Shown here in pieces: positions 10,473 through 20,095 of a stretch of 64,000 nt of DNA. A model generated the notes under the pieces. That model ran no database searches and was not told the DNA's origin. It worked only from the letters and a program-made list of their open reading frames with translations. The stretch comes from Streptomyces sp. NBC_01591 (GTDB lineage: Bacteria; Actinomycetota; Actinomycetes; Streptomycetales; Streptomycetaceae): assembly GCF_035918155.1 (NCBI RefSeq), contig NZ_CP109327.1, forward strand, positions 6,820,001 through 6,884,000, read 5' to 3'. The position numbers and the translations under genes are program-made. Position 1 is the stretch's first letter; every line of letters begins with the position of its first letter.

Positions 10473-13400
10473 ACCACGAACAGGACACACCCGACGTCTG
10501 GGTCACGGTGGTCATCCCCGCGTACAACGCGGCCACGACGATCGGCAAGGCACTCCAGTCCGCCGTCAACCAGACGTACGAGCTGGTCGAGGTCGTCGTC
10601 GTCGACGACGCCTCCACGGACAACACCCTCGACGTCGTGAAGAACTTCGCCGGGAACAACCACCGTGTCCGCGTGCTCCGCCGCCCCACCAACAGCGGCG
10701 GCGTCGGCGCGCCCCGCAACCTGGGCATCGCACAGGCCGGCGGCCGGTACGTGATGTTCCTCGACGCCGACGACGAGCTGCCGCCCCGAGCCTGCGAGCT
10801 GCTGCTGGCCAGTGCGCTGGAGAGCGGCAGCGACATCACCGCGGGCAAGGCCGTCCGGGTCAACCGGGCCACCGGCGAGAGCGAGGGCTGGGCCCCCGAG
10901 GTGTACGCCCTGGGGCGCACCGTGCCCAACCTGGTGGAGTTCCCGCTGATGCTTACCGACCCGATCGCGGCGGCCAAGCTGTACCGGGTGGACTTCCTCC
11001 GGTCGGGCGGGGTCTGGTTCCCCGAGGGCGTCTTCTACGAGGACACCTACTTCTCCACCGTGGCGGGCTGCCTCGCCGACGGGATCACCGTCATCACCGA
11101 CCCCGTCTACCGGTGGATGTGGGAACCCGAGGGCGGATCGATCACCGGCCGCACGGGCGAGCTGCGTTCCATCAGCGACCGGGTCGCGGTGCACCGGGCC
11201 ACGGACGCGTTCCTGCTCGACCGCGGCCTCTGGCAGCTCAAGGTCCGCAAGGACTCGAAGTTCCTCGCACACGACCTGCGCCTGTACATGCGGGCGCTCG
11301 CGGAGGGCGACCCGGAGTTCCAGCAGGGGTTCGCCGAGATCGCGAGCAACTACCTCTTCTCCATCAGCGACGAGGCGTTCGAGCTGTGCGACCCGGTCGA
11401 CCGGGTCAGGGCCTACCTCGTCATGTACCAGGAGACCGAGGCTGCGCTCACCACGCTCGACTACGTGCAGCGCAAGAGCGTGCTGTCGTCCTTCCTCGTG
11501 GAGGAGGAGGGACGCGTGTACTGGTCGGGCGACCATCTGCACCTGCCGGACGCCCGGCGCATGCTCGATGTGACGGAGCTCGGCCTCTCGGCGGCGAAAC
11601 TCGCTCAGGAACCGCTCTTCGCCCAGCTCGACGAGTGGTCCGTGGACGCCGGGAGGCTCCGTTTCGAGGGCAGGCTGGTCAACCGTTTCGGGGGGATCGA
11701 ACCCGGACACGACCTCAAGCTGACCCTGGCCGTGCGCAACCGCCACACGAAGAAGGACGTCACGGTCCCGGTCGGAGGCTTCGAGGTCGACGATCGGTTC
11801 GTCGACTTCGGGGGCACCGTCGACCTGCCCGCCGTCCTCGGCGACGAGTTCTCCGACAGCACGGTCTGGAACGTATCGGTCATCGTCGAGTGGAACCGGG
11901 CCAGGTCCCGCTCCCCGCTCAATGTGCGGGACGTGGAACTCTCCGGGCTGACCTTCCTGGCGAACGGGGAGGAGCTGGAGGGGTACCGCACGATCAGCGG
12001 CAACCTCGCCCTGAGGGCGGCCACGGCGGGCCGCAGGACCTTCGAGTCCGCGCAGAACGACCCCGACGCTCCGTGGATGTGGTGGCGCGACCGGCTCCAC
12101 CCGCCGATATCCCGCCTGGACCATCCCTTCGAGATGGCCGTCGTCGTGCCCTGCTACAACGTGGCCAAGTATCTGGACGACTGCCTCGGCTCGATCGCGG
12201 CCCAGGAGGGCTTCGCCGCCACCCAGGTCATCCTGGTGGACGACGGCGCGACCGACGAGACACCCCATATCCTCGACAACTTCGCGCAGTACTACGCCAA
12301 TGTGACGGTCGTCCATCAGACGAACGGCGGACTCGGAAACGCCCGGAACAACGGTCTGGACCGGGTCACCGCGCCCTATGTCACCTTCCTCGACTCCGAC
12401 GACATCCTCGGCGAGCAGGCCCTGTCGCACATGCTCCAGGCGGCCTGGCGGGACGGCTCCGAGCTGGTCGTGGGCGACCTGGTGAACTTCCCCGACCGGC
12501 CCTACGGACCGTGGAAGCAGTACTTCGGCCAGGGGGACCGCTGCATCGACGACTTCGCCTCCGTACCCGATCTGATCTTCAGCGGATCCGCGTGCAACAA
12601 GCTGTTCAGCACGCAGCTGCTGCGACGGCTCGGTGTGCGCTTCGGTGAAGGAGTCCACTTCGAGGACTCCTGGGTGACGCTGCCGAGCATGCTGCGGGCC
12701 AACGCCATCAGCCTGGTCGACCGTCCGGTGTACTACTACCGGGGGCGCCCCGACGGGTCCTCCATCATGGACTCGCTGTGGAGCAAGCCGGCGAACTACC
12801 AGGACCACCTGCGGCTCAACCATTTCCTGCTGGACTACACCGCCACCGAGCGGGCCGACATCCGGCACATGTTCCAGCGCTATGTGACCCGCACCTACAA
12901 GGGCTTCCTGTGCAACGCCCGTAACGTCATGGGCCGGACGCAGCTGGAGGAGATGTTCCCGGACATCTGCCGCCACTACGCGCAGATACCCGACGAGGTC
13001 ATCCTCGAATACGCCACCAACCCCGCTCAGCAGCTGGACCACTACGCGGCGAAGAGCGGGAACTTCGAGCTCTTCTGCAACCCGGAACCGGCGCTGGAGA
13101 ACGCCCCGCTGGCCCTGGAGATCGACGACGAGGGTTTCCACCGGACCTTCCCCGGAGGCACCCGGAACACCCGGACCGCCCGCGTCAACGACCCCAACGT
13201 CGTCGTCGAATCGGTCCGTACCCGAGGCGATGTGCTGGTCGTGGAGGGATGCCTGGCCTTTCCCGGCATGGACATCGGCGGCGCCATGGAGAACCCGCTG
13301 GAATTCGTCTACCAGACCGCGCACGCCAAGATCGTCGTGCCGCTGCGCCAGGTCGCCCGCCGCGACCTGTGGAACACCCGCAACGGTCGCGACCTGTACG

Positions 13401-15022
13401 CCGGCTGGTACGCGGAGGTCCCGGTCAAGGACCTGGCGCGTGGTGGATTCGGGGTCGGCGACTTCCGGCTCCGGGTGCACCGCGTGGATCGCTCGCGGCA
13501 GCGCAACGTCATCATGAAGGCGCGCCTTCCGCTGCACCGGCTGAAGGGCCCCGGCCGGATCGCCGGCTACCCCTACATGCTGACCATCGGGGGCCAGGAG
13601 GCGCTGCACCTGCGCCTTGTCGACCGGAAGCGCGGCGCGCGGGCGAAGCACGCCCTGTGGCGGATGTCCCGTGAGATCCGCATTCTCAGGACCCGCAATC
13701 CCGGCTGGCGCATGCGTCTCGCCTACTGGCTCGTGTATCCGTTCCTCAACTCCCGTGAGATCTGGCTCATCGGCGAACGGTCGGACACGGCCCAGGACAA
13801 CTCGTACCACTTCTTCAAGTGGATGCGGACCCACCGCAAGCGGCGCAAGGCGTACTACGTCATCGACGGGAACTCCCCCGACTACAAGAAGGTCGCCCCC
13901 TTCGGCAGGGTGATCAAGCTCGGTTCCTTCAAGCACCGGATGTATCTGCTGCATGCGACCAAGCTGATCGGTTCGTACGACTCCGAGTCGTATCTGCTGC
14001 CCGAGGGCTATCGGAAGGTGCTCTTCCTGCACCGGTTCGGCGAGCTGCTGAAGTATCAGCGGGTCTTCCTGCAGCACGGAATCATCTACAACGACGTGAC
14101 TTCGGGCGTGGACCAGCGGATCACCAGTTACGACATGATCGTGACCACCGGCCGTCAGGAGCGCGCCTACCTGGCGCGCGAGGCCGGCTTCGGTGACCGC
14201 GCGGTGCTGGCCGGCCTGCCCAGGTTCGACGCGCTGCGGCGGGAGCCGGGAGGGCGTCCGCGCATCCTGCTCATGCCGACCTGGCGGCAGTGGATCGTCA
14301 CGGCTTCCTACAAGAAGTCCGCGGGTCCGGCCAAGACGGCCTTCACCCAGTCCGAGTACTTCCGGTTCTACCGGTCGCTCCTCTCCGACCGGCGGCTCGT
14401 CGCGGCCCTGGAACACTTCGGCGTCGACCTGGAGTTCTTCCCGCACTACGAGATCCGCCCGTACCTGCACAACTTCCGGATCGATTCCCCCGCGATCGAG
14501 GTCGCCGACCCCAGGACGCGCAATGTCCAGGAAGCCATGAAGGAGTGCTCCCTCATGGTCACGGACTACTCGTCCGTCTTCTTCGACGTGGCCTACATGG
14601 GGATCCCGCTCGTCCATGTGCCCTTCGACGAGGAGGACTTCTACGGACGGCACTACAAGCGGGGCTACTTCGATCTGACGGAGCACGGCTTCGGCCCGGT
14701 CTGTCGTACGGTCGACCAGGCCGTCGACGAGATCATCGCCTCGATGGCCAGGAACTTCACCGTCGAGAGCCCCTACCGCGAGCGCGCGGCACAGTTCTTC
14801 GCCCACCGCGGCGAGGGCAACTGCGAGCGTGTCTACGAGGCGATCGACGCCCTGGGGACGGCGAGCGCAGCCGATCTCGGTCCTTCGGGACCCGTCGCCG
14901 CACTGCCCGCCACCCGCGTACACCGGGACGACGACCCGTGGAGCGCCCGGGACACCGACCGGGCAGCCGTGCACACGGCGGGCCGGGAGACGCACGAAGG
15001 CGGGTGGGACCGTGCGGTCTGA
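10469..15022 (+). CDS. Giant glycopolymer synthase: two GT2 modules plus a CDP-glycerol glycerophosphotransferase-like (TagF) module
   Basis: A 1517-residue protein with three catalytic-looking modules. Module 1 (about 10-330) is a GT-A glycosyltransferase with VVIPAYNA, VVVDDASTD and the DxD motif FLDADDE near residue 96. Module 2 begins near residue 556 (MAVVVPCYNVAKYLDD) with LVDDGATDE and FLDSDDI near 640. Module 3 (about 1075-1450) is a TagF/TarF-type polyol-phosphate polymerase with LQHGIIYND (catalytic-type His1203) and VTDYSS from residue 1364. No membrane helix is evident, so it acts at the inner membrane face. Such enzymes build poly(glycosyl-polyol-phosphate) wall polymers. It is coupled by ATGA to the CDP-alcohol transferase gene. 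The true repeating unit is unknown; Streptomyces poly-diglycosylphosphate is a candidate. Confidence 0.85.
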   Translation: MNHEQDTPDVWVTVVIPAYNAATTIGKALQSAVNQTYELVEVVVVDDASTDNTLDVVKNFAGNNHRVRVLRRPTNSGGVGAPRNLGIAQAGGRYVMFLDADDELPPRACELLLASALESGSDITAGKAVRVNRATGESEGWAPEVYALGRTVPNLVEFPLMLTDPIAAAKLYRVDFLRSGGVWFPEGVFYEDTYFSTVAGCLADGITVITDPVYRWMWEPEGGSITGRTGELRSISDRVAVHRATDAFLLDRGLWQLKVRKDSKFLAHDLRLYMRALAEGDPEFQQGFAEIASNYLFSISDEAFELCDPVDRVRAYLVMYQETEAALTTLDYVQRKSVLSSFLVEEEGRVYWSGDHLHLPDARRMLDVTELGLSAAKLAQEPLFAQLDEWSVDAGRLRFEGRLVNRFGGIEPGHDLKLTLAVRNRHTKKDVTVPVGGFEVDDRFVDFGGTVDLPAVLGDEFSDSTVWNVSVIVEWNRARSRSPLNVRDVELSGLTFLANGEELEGYRTISGNLALRAATAGRRTFESAQNDPDAPWMWWRDRLHPPISRLDHPFEMAVVVPCYNVAKYLDDCLGSIAAQEGFAATQVILVDDGATDETPHILDNFAQYYANVTVVHQTNGGLGNARNNGLDRVTAPYVTFLDSDDILGEQALSHMLQAAWRDGSELVVGDLVNFPDRPYGPWKQYFGQGDRCIDDFASVPDLIFSGSACNKLFSTQLLRRLGVRFGEGVHFEDSWVTLPSMLRANAISLVDRPVYYYRGRPDGSSIMDSLWSKPANYQDHLRLNHFLLDYTATERADIRHMFQRYVTRTYKGFLCNARNVMGRTQLEEMFPDICRHYAQIPDEVILEYATNPAQQLDHYAAKSGNFELFCNPEPALENAPLALEIDDEGFHRTFPGGTRNTRTARVNDPNVVVESVRTRGDVLVVEGCLAFPGMDIGGAMENPLEFVYQTAHAKIVVPLRQVARRDLWNTRNGRDLYAGWYAEVPVKDLARGGFGVGDFRLRVHRVDRSRQRNVIMKARLPLHRLKGPGRIAGYPYMLTIGGQEALHLRLVDRKRGARAKHALWRMSREIRILRTRNPGWRMRLAYWLVYPFLNSREIWLIGERSDTAQDNSYHFFKWMRTHRKRRKAYYVIDGNSPDYKKVAPFGRVIKLGSFKHRMYLLHATKLIGSYDSESYLLPEGYRKVLFLHRFGELLKYQRVFLQHGIIYNDVTSGVDQRITSYDMIVTTGRQERAYLAREAGFGDRAVLAGLPRFDALRREPGGRPRILLMPTWRQWIVTASYKKSAGPAKTAFTQSEYFRFYRSLLSDRRLVAALEHFGVDLEFFPHYEIRPYLHNFRIDSPAIEVADPRTRNVQEAMKECSLMVTDYSSVFFDVAYMGIPLVHVPFDEEDFYGRHYKRGYFDLTEHGFGPVCRTVDQAVDEIIASMARNFTVESPYRERAAQFFAHRGEGNCERVYEAIDALGTASAADLGPSGPVAALPATRVHRDDDPWSARDTDRAAVHTAGRETHEGGWDRAV

Positions 15023-15815
15023 CTGGAATCCCGAGCAGGGCAGGCCCCGCAGGATCTTCCTCGCGGGCGACTCCGCCGCGGTGACGCGGGAAGCGAGCAA
15101 GGCGCCCATGACGGGCTGGGGCCAGGTGCTCCACTTCTTCCTCAGCTCGGAGGAGGTGGAGATCGTCAACTGCGCACGGGCCGGAGCGAGTGCCCGCACG
15201 TTCAGCGAGCGGGGCAGGCTCGACTGGATCCTCCAGCACATCCGCCCCGGGGACTACCTGTTCACCTCGTTCGGCATCAACGACGCCAAGCCGGAGGAGT
15301 GGCTCCGCACGGAGGCGTACGGCGACTTCCCGCACCACCTGCGGAAGTTCGTCGACGGCGCGCGCGAACGCAATGCCCACCCGGTGCTGATCAGCCCGCC
15401 GGAACGGGACACCCACGATGTGCACGGCAACGCGCCGAGGAGCATCACGGAGTACCCGATGGCGATGCGCGACCTCGCGGCCGAGTGCAGCGTCCCGTAC
15501 ATCAACCTCTACGACCAGAGCCACAGCTGGTGGGAGGGGCTGGGGCCGGAAGGCGTACGCCCCTTCTTCATCCACCTCGAACCGCAGGAACACCCGAACT
15601 ACCCGGACGGCTTCCACGACCCCGGTCACATGACGCCGGAGGGTGCCATGGCGTGCGCACGCTATGTCGCCTACGCGCTGGTGGAGCAGCGGATCGTGCC
15701 ACCGCACTGGGCCATCAACCTCGACCGTACGGATCTTCCGCCGGAATGGGTGACCTGGCTCGACGAGGAGACACACGCCGAACTGACCAGGTCACGCACG
15801 CTGGGCTCGAACTGA
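15012..15815 (+). CDS. SGNH/GDSL esterase, probable carbohydrate O-acetylesterase
   Basis: A 267-residue hydrolase resembling rhamnogalacturonan acetylesterases. Block I is FLAGDSAAV (Ser21), block II the Gly in ARAGAS (about 58), block III GINDAK (Asn90) and block V DPGHMT (Asp203, His206), so the full catalytic set is present. There is no signal peptide, so it probably removes O-acetyl groups from a cytosolic intermediate rather than from the finished wall. GTG at 15012 overlaps the synthase stop by 11 bases and opens directly into the conserved domain. Position in the operon suggests the polymer is transiently or partly O-acetylated. Confidence 0.75.
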   Translation: MRSDWNPEQGRPRRIFLAGDSAAVTREASKAPMTGWGQVLHFFLSSEEVEIVNCARAGASARTFSERGRLDWILQHIRPGDYLFTSFGINDAKPEEWLRTEAYGDFPHHLRKFVDGARERNAHPVLISPPERDTHDVHGNAPRSITEYPMAMRDLAAECSVPYINLYDQSHSWWEGLGPEGVRPFFIHLEPQEHPNYPDGFHDPGHMTPEGAMACARYVAYALVEQRIVPPHWAINLDRTDLPPEWVTWLDEETHAELTRSRTLGSN

Positions 15816-15828
15816 GAGTCGGACGATC

Positions 15829-16572
15829 ATGAGCACCTTCACCCTCGCCGGAATGCGCAGCGTCCAGCAGGACAACCCCTCGATCGTGGCGCACATGGAG
15901 CTCCGGTCCGCCGCGGACCCCCGTCTGCCCGTCGAGCCCGGCAGGCGGATCGACTTCGAATGGATCCTCACCCCGCAGGGCGACGGGACCCGCTACTACG
16001 GGTATCTCATGGCGGACTCGTTCGACTCGGTCGCCTCCATCGAGAACATGGCCGGAATGAGCCTGCTGCCCTCGGGTGACCGGTACGCGACATCGACGGG
16101 TCCCGGCGTCGAGCGCATCGCCAGGTTCACGCTCCGGGTGAACCGGCACGCCGCACCCGATGCCTTCCTCGTCCCCGTCCTTCGGGCGGGCATCATCGCC
16201 GATGGCGGAAAGAGCCTCACCTCCACCACGTTCTCCCTGAAGAACCACGGCTTCCGGATCGCCTCGCTGCCTCCGCAGGGGCGGAGCATGACGGTGGTGC
16301 CCGGGCACCGCGGAGTGCTGACCGACCTCACCGCCGGAATGGGCGAGGGCGTCAGGCTGGTCGGTGTCGGACCCGCCCGGCACGGGGTGACGAGCGTCGA
16401 GGTGGACGGAGCGGTGACGTACCACCCGTTCTCCGGCCATCTGGGCTACGACTGGTTCGACTACGTGCTGGACGCCGGTGGTGGCCGCCTGGTCTCCGGC
16501 CGGGTGACGGTTCATGTCGGGGACCTCGGCGCGACGCCCGGGGTGCTCGGAGGCTGGGCACCGTCACCGTGA
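15829..16572 (+). CDS. Hypothetical protein with Ig/cadherin-like C-terminus
   Basis: A 247-residue protein I do not recognise as a whole. The N-terminal two thirds are beta-rich and soluble (RIDFEWILTPQGDGTRYYGYLM). The last 60 residues read VTYHPFSGHLGYDWFDYVL...RVTVHV, which matches the bacterial cadherin/Ig tandem-domain motif (V-x-Y-x-P-x-x-G-x-x-G-x-D-x-F-x-Y). Such domains usually bind carbohydrate or proteins. No signal peptide is visible. It ends in a GTGA overlap with the following lipoprotein gene, so it belongs to the glycopolymer operon. Confidence 0.5.
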   Translation: MSTFTLAGMRSVQQDNPSIVAHMELRSAADPRLPVEPGRRIDFEWILTPQGDGTRYYGYLMADSFDSVASIENMAGMSLLPSGDRYATSTGPGVERIARFTLRVNRHAAPDAFLVPVLRAGIIADGGKSLTSTTFSLKNHGFRIASLPPQGRSMTVVPGHRGVLTDLTAGMGEGVRLVGVGPARHGVTSVEVDGAVTYHPFSGHLGYDWFDYVLDAGGGRLVSGRVTVHVGDLGATPGVLGGWAPSP

Positions 16573-17873
16573 GACCCCACCGGGAACGCCTCGTGCGGTG
16601 GTGCGCGGCGGTGCTGGCCATGGCGGCGACGGCCACCGGGTGCACCGGGCATGGTGCCGCCGGGCGCGAGGACCTGCCGCGCTCGTCCCCGTCCCCGTCG
16701 GCCGGAGCGTGCGGGCAGACCCTGCCGTGCGGGGTGGCGACGGAGCGGATCACCCGCCGACTGGCGGACGGAGCGCAGGTCTCCATCAGCATGGTGACCG
16801 TCCGGCCGTCCGCCCGTGTCACGGTGAAGCCGGTGGTCGGCGACCATCTCGCGACCACCGAGACCGTCGGCCGGATGGCGCGCCGCGAACGAGCCGTGGC
16901 CGCGGTGAACGGCTCCTTCTTCGACACCGCCGAGTCCCCGGTCTTCAGCGGCTATCCAGGAGATCCGCTGGGCATCCTGGTCGTCGACGGCCGACTGCTC
17001 AGCGAGGCGGCGAACGGACGTACCGCGCTGATCCTGCCCGGTCCCGGAGGCCGGCCCCGCATCGACGAAGTGCGTTCCGGGATGTGGCTGACCGCGCCGG
17101 ACGGGGCGGTGCGTGAGCTGGACGGGGTCGACCGGGTGCCGGGACGAATCGTCGGCTGCGGAGGCACGGGCGGGGACCGGTCGGCCGGCACGGGGCTGCC
17201 GGAGCAGCGGCCCCGGCACAACCAACTCTGCCTGGACGAAAGCGAGATCGTCGCCTTCACGCCCGACTGGGGTGCGTACTCACCACCCGGCGCACCCGGC
17301 AGCGCGGAGGCCGTGCTCGACGAGGACGGGCGGATGACGGATCTCCGCAGCCCCGCGGGCGGTGAGATCCCCCGGACCGGCTCCACCCTCACCGGGGTGG
17401 GGGAGGGCGCCGACTGGCTGCGGAGGTACGCACGTCAGGGGCTGCCGTTCGTCCGGCGGACGGGCGTGACGGACGGCAGCGGGCGGAACGTCCTCACGCC
17501 GGGAGCGTCCGTGCTGGGCGCGGGCCCCGCGCTGCTGCGCGGGGGAGAGACATGGATCAACGCCGCGGCCAACGGGTTCACCAGCGATACGTCGACCGAG
17601 CGCCAGCCCCGCACGGTCGCCGGCATCAGACCTGACGGCACACTCCTCCTCGCCGTCTTCGACGGCCGCAGCCCGGCCAGCGCGGGCGTCACCCTGCGGG
17701 AAGCGGCGGCACTCCTGCGCGACCTGGGCGCGACGGACGCCATCAACCTCGACGGCGGAGGCTCCACCACGATGGTGGTGAACGGACGGCTCCGCAACCG
17801 GCCCAGGGACGCGGAGGGAGCGCCGGTACGGGAACGCGCCGTGGCCGACGCGCTGGTCGTCCTGCCGCACTGA
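16569..17873 (+). CDS. Phosphodiester glycosidase (NAGPA-type) lipoprotein
   Basis: 434 residues. A twin-charged N-terminus, a hydrophobic stretch CAAVLAMAATATG and Cys26 look like a lipoprotein signal, so the protein is probably exported and lipid-anchored. The body carries NAGPA (N-acetylglucosamine-1-phosphodiester alpha-N-acetylglucosaminidase) marks: AAVNGSFFD near residue 115 and the signature NLDGGGSTTMVVNG near 400. The family cleaves sugar-1-phosphodiesters, which fits trimming of a glycosyl-phosphate wall polymer made by the upstream operon. GTG at 16569 overlaps the preceding stop as GTGA. The substrate is inferred. Confidence 0.8.
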   Translation: MRPHRERLVRWCAAVLAMAATATGCTGHGAAGREDLPRSSPSPSAGACGQTLPCGVATERITRRLADGAQVSISMVTVRPSARVTVKPVVGDHLATTETVGRMARRERAVAAVNGSFFDTAESPVFSGYPGDPLGILVVDGRLLSEAANGRTALILPGPGGRPRIDEVRSGMWLTAPDGAVRELDGVDRVPGRIVGCGGTGGDRSAGTGLPEQRPRHNQLCLDESEIVAFTPDWGAYSPPGAPGSAEAVLDEDGRMTDLRSPAGGEIPRTGSTLTGVGEGADWLRRYARQGLPFVRRTGVTDGSGRNVLTPGASVLGAGPALLRGGETWINAAANGFTSDTSTERQPRTVAGIRPDGTLLLAVFDGRSPASAGVTLREAAALLRDLGATDAINLDGGGSTTMVVNGRLRNRPRDAEGAPVRERAVADALVVLPH

Positions 17874-17913
17874 CGCGCACATGTGGCACGGCGCATCACG
17901 GGCGTACGCCGAA

Positions 17914-17945
17914 CGGGCCGTACGGGGAGATCCCCGTACGGCCCG
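17914..17945. terminator. Bidirectional terminator between the glycopolymer operon and fadB
   Basis: The 15-base arms 17914-17928 and 17931-17945 are perfect reverse complements with almost no loop. The hairpin sits between two convergent stop codons and can serve both strands. Confidence 0.85.
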
Positions 17946-17965
17946 CCGTCGATACCTGCCGGGTG

Positions 17966-20095
17966 TTACGCCGGAACGCTCGCCACGCCCTGGGCGAGGA
18001 ACTTCTTGCCGTTCACCCGCTCCGAGACACCCTCACGGTCCAGGTACGGCGTGATGCCGCCCAGGTGGAAGGGCCAGCCCGCGCCGGTGATCAGGCAGAG
18101 GTCGATGTCCTGGGCCTCGGCGACGACGCCCTCGTCCAGCATCAGACCGATCTCCTGCGCCACCGCGTCCAGGACCCGGTCGCGGACCTGCTCCTCGGAC
18201 AGGACGACATCGCCCTGCTCGAGGAGCGCGGCGACCTCCGGGTCCAGCTCCGGCTTGCCGGAGTCGTAGACGTAGAAGCCGCGCTTGCCGGCCTTGACGA
18301 CCGCGGCCAGGTTCGCGGAGACGGTGAACCGGTCCGGGAAGGCGCGGTTCAGGGTCTCGGAGACGTGCAGACCGATGGCCGGGCCGACCAGCTCCAGGAG
18401 CACCAGCGGGGACATCGGCAGGCCGAGCGGCTCGATGGCCTTCTCGGCGACCTCGACCGGGGTGCCCTCGTCGATGACGTTCTGGATCTCGCCCATGAAG
18501 CGGGTGAGGATGCGGTTGACGACGAACGCCGGGGCGTCCTTCACCAGCACCGCGGTCTTCTTCAGCTTCCGCGCCACGCCGAAAGCCGTGGCCAGCGAGG
18601 CGTCGTCGGTCTGCTCGCCGCGGACGATCTCCAGCAGCGGCAGGATCGCGACCGGGTTGAAGAAGTGGAAGCCGACGACCCGCTCGGGGTGCTTCAGCTT
18701 CGACGCCATCTCGGTGACCGAGAGGGACGAGGTGTTGGTGGCGAGGATCGCGTGCGCCGGGGCGACCGCCTCGACCTCGGCGAACACCTGCTGCTTGACG
18801 CCGATCTCCTCGAAGACGGCCTCGATGATGAAGTCGGCGTCGGAGAAGCCCTCCGCCTTGTCCAGCACACCGGAGACCAGGGCCTTGAGGCGGTTGGCCT
18901 TGTCCTGGTTGATCCGGCCCTTGCCGAGCAGCTTCTCGATCTCGGCGTGGACATAGCCCACACCCTTGTCGACGCGCTCCTGGTCGATGTCGGTCAGCAC
19001 GACCGGCACCTCCAGACGGCGCAGGAACAGCAGCGCCAGCTGCGAGGCCATCAGACCGGCACCGACGACGCCGACCTTGGTGACCGGACGGGCCAGGTTC
19101 TTGTCCGGGGCACCGGCCGGGCGCTTGGCGCGCTTCTGGACCAGGTTGAAGGAGTAGATCCCGGAGCGCAGCTCGCCGCCCATGATCAGGTCCGCGAGGG
19201 CCTGGTCCTCGGCGTCGAAGCCGGCGCCCAGGTCGCCGTCCTTCGCCGCGGCGATGATCTCCAGCGCGCGGTACGCGGCCGGGGCGGCACCGTGCACCTT
19301 GGAGTCGGCGATGGCCTTGCCACGCGCGACGGCCTGGTCCCAGGCGTCACCGCGGTCGACCTCGGGGCGCTCCACCGTGACCGTGCCGTTCAGCACGTTC
19401 GCGGTCCAGATCAGCGACTGCTCCAGGAAGTCCGCGCCCTCGAAGAGCGCGTCGGCGATCCCGAGCTCGAAGACCTGCTTGCCCTTGAGCTGACGGTTCT
19501 GGTTCAGCGAGTTCTCGATGATGACCGAGACCGCGCGGTCGGCACCGATCAGGTTGGGAAGCAGCGCGCAGCCGCCCCAGCCCGGAACCAGACCGAGGAA
19601 GACCTCGGGCAGCGAGAAGGCGGGCAGCGCCTTGGAGACGGTGCGGTACGAGCAGTGCAGACCGACCTCGACACCGCCGCCCATCGCCGCGCCGTTGTAG
19701 TACGCGAACGTCGGGACCGCGAGGCCGGAGAGGCGCCGGAACACGTCGTGGCCGCCCTTGCCGATGGCCAGTGCGTCGTCGTGGTTCTTCAGCAGCTCGA
19801 CGCCCTTGAGGTCGGCGCCGACCGCGAAGATGAACGGCTTGCCGGTGATGCCGATACCGGTGATCGCACCCTCGGCGGCCTCCTTCTCGACCTGGCCGAT
19901 GGCGGCGTTCAGGTTCGCCAGCGACTGCGGTCCGAAGGTGGTCGGCTTGGTGTGGTCCAGGCCGTTGTCCAGCGTGATGAGGGCGAAGCGGCCCGCACCG
20001 GCCGGAAGGTCCAGGTGGCGTACGTGCGCCTGCGTGACGACCTCGCCGGGGAACAGCTCGGCCGCACCCTTCAGAAGCTCAGTGGTGGAGCTCAC
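17966..20095 (-). CDS. fadB: Fatty-acid oxidation multifunctional protein (enoyl-CoA hydratase / 3-hydroxyacyl-CoA dehydrogenase)
   Basis: A 709-residue beta-oxidation enzyme. The N-terminal crotonase half shows FAVGADLKGVE, GAAMGGGVEVGLHC (oxyanion hole) and FSLPEVFLGLVPGWGG. The C-terminal half has the NAD-binding VGVVGAGLMASQLA (about residue 340) and NTSSLSVTEMA, then FHFFNPV, the 3-hydroxyacyl-CoA dehydrogenase motifs. It hydrates enoyl-CoA and oxidises the product in the cytosol. GTG at 20095 is used; its A overlaps the thiolase TGA, so the genes are translationally coupled. Length and order (fadA then fadB) are typical of actinobacterial beta-oxidation pairs. Confidence 0.93.
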   Translation of the reverse strand: MSSTTELLKGAAELFPGEVVTQAHVRHLDLPAGAGRFALITLDNGLDHTKPTTFGPQSLANLNAAIGQVEKEAAEGAITGIGITGKPFIFAVGADLKGVELLKNHDDALAIGKGGHDVFRRLSGLAVPTFAYYNGAAMGGGVEVGLHCSYRTVSKALPAFSLPEVFLGLVPGWGGCALLPNLIGADRAVSVIIENSLNQNRQLKGKQVFELGIADALFEGADFLEQSLIWTANVLNGTVTVERPEVDRGDAWDQAVARGKAIADSKVHGAAPAAYRALEIIAAAKDGDLGAGFDAEDQALADLIMGGELRSGIYSFNLVQKRAKRPAGAPDKNLARPVTKVGVVGAGLMASQLALLFLRRLEVPVVLTDIDQERVDKGVGYVHAEIEKLLGKGRINQDKANRLKALVSGVLDKAEGFSDADFIIEAVFEEIGVKQQVFAEVEAVAPAHAILATNTSSLSVTEMASKLKHPERVVGFHFFNPVAILPLLEIVRGEQTDDASLATAFGVARKLKKTAVLVKDAPAFVVNRILTRFMGEIQNVIDEGTPVEVAEKAIEPLGLPMSPLVLLELVGPAIGLHVSETLNRAFPDRFTVSANLAAVVKAGKRGFYVYDSGKPELDPEVAALLEQGDVVLSEEQVRDRVLDAVAQEIGLMLDEGVVAEAQDIDLCLITGAGWPFHLGGITPYLDREGVSERVNGKKFLAQGVASVPA

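Noticed and set aside
10295..15241. A 1648-residue open frame on the minus strand over the synthase gene
   Set aside because: Antisense shadow of a GC-rich gene. The plus strand has clear GT and TagF motifs, the minus frame has none.
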